Source: Halichondria panicea (taxonomy: Eukaryota > Porifera > Demospongiae > Suberitida > Halichondriidae). From it: a DNA stretch of 20,000 nucleotides. The translations under genes and the position numbers were made by a program. Every line of letters starts with the position of its first letter. The stretch's first letter is position 1. The notes under the pieces were generated by a model. The model made no database searches. It was given only the letters and a program-made list of their open reading frames with translations, and had not been told where the DNA came from. Of this stretch, positions 18,359 to 20,000 are shown one piece after another. The stretch is from NCBI RefSeq assembly GCF_963675165.1, contig NC_087382.1:5789315-5809314 (forward strand), written 5' to 3'.

Positions 18359-18531
18359 CAGGACCCAGAGGAGGTATGACACGAGTACCTCGATTATAGT
18401 GTGAGAGACTGGAACTAATTATTAGATTAGCATTACCATTTTTGTCATTAAGGAGTATGATTTTTGTGTGGGAGGTCATGGACTGACCTCGTGGAAGTGA
18501 AAAAGATTGTGTTACTGAGTAAGAGTTAGAG

Positions 18532-18626
18532 AGCCAATTTTAAAGTAGGCTATCGAAGAGAAAACTAATATTAAAGCCGATTTTAAAGTAGGCTATCGGA
18601 GAGAGCTGATTTTAAAGTATAGGCAA
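18532..18626 (+). repeat. Three imperfect copies of a GATTTTAAAGTAGGCTATCG unit
   Basis: Copies start near 18535, 18578 and 18606. The second is the most complete and the third is partial. Spacing is uneven (about 43 and 28 bp). No gene overlaps it. Confidence 0.7.
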
Positions 18627-18817
18627 CCCAGAAGTGCTCGGTTACATATAGGCTTGATTAGGCCTGGTCACGTGCAACATTCAACAGTAAAGTCATTGAT
18701 GTGTAATTATCGTATATATGCTTGATCATAGGCCATGGCTACTACCTGCTACTATTATATTATATAGGCGGGTATAGTATAGTTATTTTAGCGTTTTTAT
18801 ATTTTTCTCTGTTTTTA

Positions 18818-19045
18818 GGGTACTAATTTTGGCGGATTTGTAGCAAATTCATTAGCAAAGTATTTGCAAAAGATGTATAAGTATAGGTTGAATGGAAAGC
18901 TTGGAATCAGATACAGATGAAAAAAGGGCTAGCTTGCTTAGCATACTCTCAAAAGTACATTTTCATTAGAAAAAAACTTTGTTTTTAATTATTAGCGCGT
19001 ACTTAAATTTAACGTTTAATTACAAATTCGCTAAAATTCGTACCC
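18818..19045. mobile_element. 228 bp TIR element, 25 bp imperfect ends
   Basis: The left end starts GGGTACTAATTTTGGCG and the reverse of the right end starts GGGTACGAATTTTAGCG, continuing to ATTTGTA in both. The interior is AT-rich and non-coding. No clear target duplication was seen at the borders. Confidence 0.75.
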
Positions 19046-19610
19046 ATTTAATATAGTAATAATAAGGTAAATGTTTTATTTGAAGTGGGGGGTGAGACAA
19101 GGGTACATGAACCGTTACGTAATAAATTGAATTCTTAGATGCTGTCTGGAAACCTTGTTAGTACTGACCAGTATAAATACGGAACAGGGAGTGGCCGGCC
19201 GCAGTGTGCAGTAAACATAGCTAGAAATCTGTGCCAAACTAAATGGCCGGTATATCGAGGTGGGTGGCCGTACTTAAGAGAGCCGGAGTCTATACTGTAA
19301 AATGATAATCTAATTGAGTGCGCATGCATGCACACATGCATGTGTGGGCATATCGATCAGTTCATATAAGTAAACACTTAATTATAATGACTCACACTGT
19401 ATAAAAAAAATACAGCCCATACTATATACACTACATACACGTACGTACAATGGTTTGAGCCATTTGACACGTCACTGTCTGCATGTCTATTATTAAATTA
19501 TACAGCTCCCCCATGAATGATATAATGGGTATGAGTGACCACGATTGACATGTTTTGATGACCAACTATTCATGAATAATTATAGTTGGACTGCACTCAG
19601 CATGCAGTTT
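19046..19610. other. Non-coding stretch before the right-edge promoter
   Basis: It holds ATGCATGC-rich low-complexity sequence (19321-19350) and an inverted pair, CCAACTAT...ATAGTTGG, around ATTCATGAAT (19562-19589). The minus frame at 19135-19341 has no protein-like features. Confidence 0.4.
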
Positions 19611-19615
19611 CCAAC

Positions 19616-19678
19616 TCTATGTCAAATTCCACACTTCAGTTCCAATTCTATATGTCAAATTCCACATTTCAGTTCCAA
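19616..19678 (+). promoter_or_regulatory. Duplicated 31 bp promoter-proximal box
   Basis: Two adjacent copies (19616-19646 and 19647-19678) share TGTCAAATTCCACA and TTCAGTTCCAA. They end about 14 bp before a TATAAAA box. Such placement suggests a duplicated upstream activator site, although simple duplication without function is possible. Confidence 0.5.
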
Positions 19679-19691
19679 AAAGAGAGTCGAG

Positions 19692-19698
19692 TATAAAA
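19692..19698 (+). promoter_or_regulatory. TATA box of the right-edge gene
   Basis: TATAAAA in the context GAGTATAAAAATG, about 100 bp before the first in-frame ATG. It would place the transcript start near 19722-19728. Support comes from the downstream exon/intron structure. Confidence 0.6.
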
Positions 19699-19790
19699 AT
19701 GACAAATCACAAGCTGGTAAATAAAAGCTCCAATACCAAATCAGCTCTTCCATCAACTCAAGAAGAAATTGCTCATTACCAATATCCAAC

Positions 19791-20000
19791 ATGGTAAAAA
19801 GTTAATGCTTACTGTTCATGCATGTATATAGTTGTATGTAACTGAATGCTATATATAATTATACAATGTCATGCACCTGCATGCATGCATGGCAATGCTA
19901 TAAATGTGCACTATATACCGTGCAATGAACATGCATGCATGCATGCATGTGTATTTGCCAAAGTGATTAATTTTTTTGCAGACAATGAAGATTGTGCTTG
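19791..20000 (+). CDS. 5' end of a gene leaving the window, split after the ATG
   Basis: The context CCAACATG is followed directly by a GT donor (ATG at 19791-19793, then GTAAAA). The intron 19794-19981 ends in TTTTTTTGCAG. Exon 2 begins at 19982 with ACAATGAAGATTGTGCTTG, giving MTMKIVL from the upstream start or MKIVL from the ATG at 19985, in the same frame. The hydrophobic beginning hints at a signal peptide, but only seven residues are visible, so the product is unknown. The intron carries ATGCATGC repeats. The TATA box and the duplicated upstream box support this as a real 5' end. Confidence 0.6.

Overview
The window looks like nuclear DNA of a demosponge. It is AT-rich and packed with short inverted-repeat elements. 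It carries an intronless GABA-B-like class C receptor with broken paralogues beside it, and a kinase / coiled-coil / kelch fusion gene with one very short intron (55 bp) of the kind common in sponges. The sponge assignment is an inference from gene style; no species is claimed.

Layout. Positions 1-670 hold nothing recognisable. 675-1925 is a decayed minus-strand copy of the receptor gene, cut off at 1925 by a roughly 1.15 kb fold-back-like repeat block (1930-3082) whose ends are short tandem repeats in opposite orientation. 3090-3780 is repeat debris. 3800-4510 is a second broken receptor copy (plus strand, large internal deletion), followed directly by the intact receptor gene (4756-7032, one exon, 758 aa). 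The intact gene and its two relics share promoter-side and/or 3' flanking sequence, so this is a local duplication cluster with gene death.

7350-10240 is repeat territory: two inverted copies of one element (7457-7796 and 8214-8622), a 205 bp TIR element (9087-9291) and a 320 bp fold-back element with a candidate 4 bp target duplication (9493-9812). A possible coding fragment lies at 10293-10481, tail to tail with the three-exon kinase-kelch gene (13284 down to 10730). That gene has sound splice sites and one reading frame throughout, except for a single in-frame TGA between the kinase and the kelch propeller.

From 13500 to the end there is a 5'-truncated CR1-like retrotransposon 3' end (minus, 13513-14037), a TIR element carrying a (TG)n tract, and a 57 bp perfect-TIR micro-element with a 9 bp duplication whose near-empty paralogous site lies about 215 bp downstream. 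There is also a frameshifted RecQ-like helicase relic (16057-16435), four further TIR elements, and finally the promoter, exon 1 and first bases of exon 2 of a gene that runs off the right edge.
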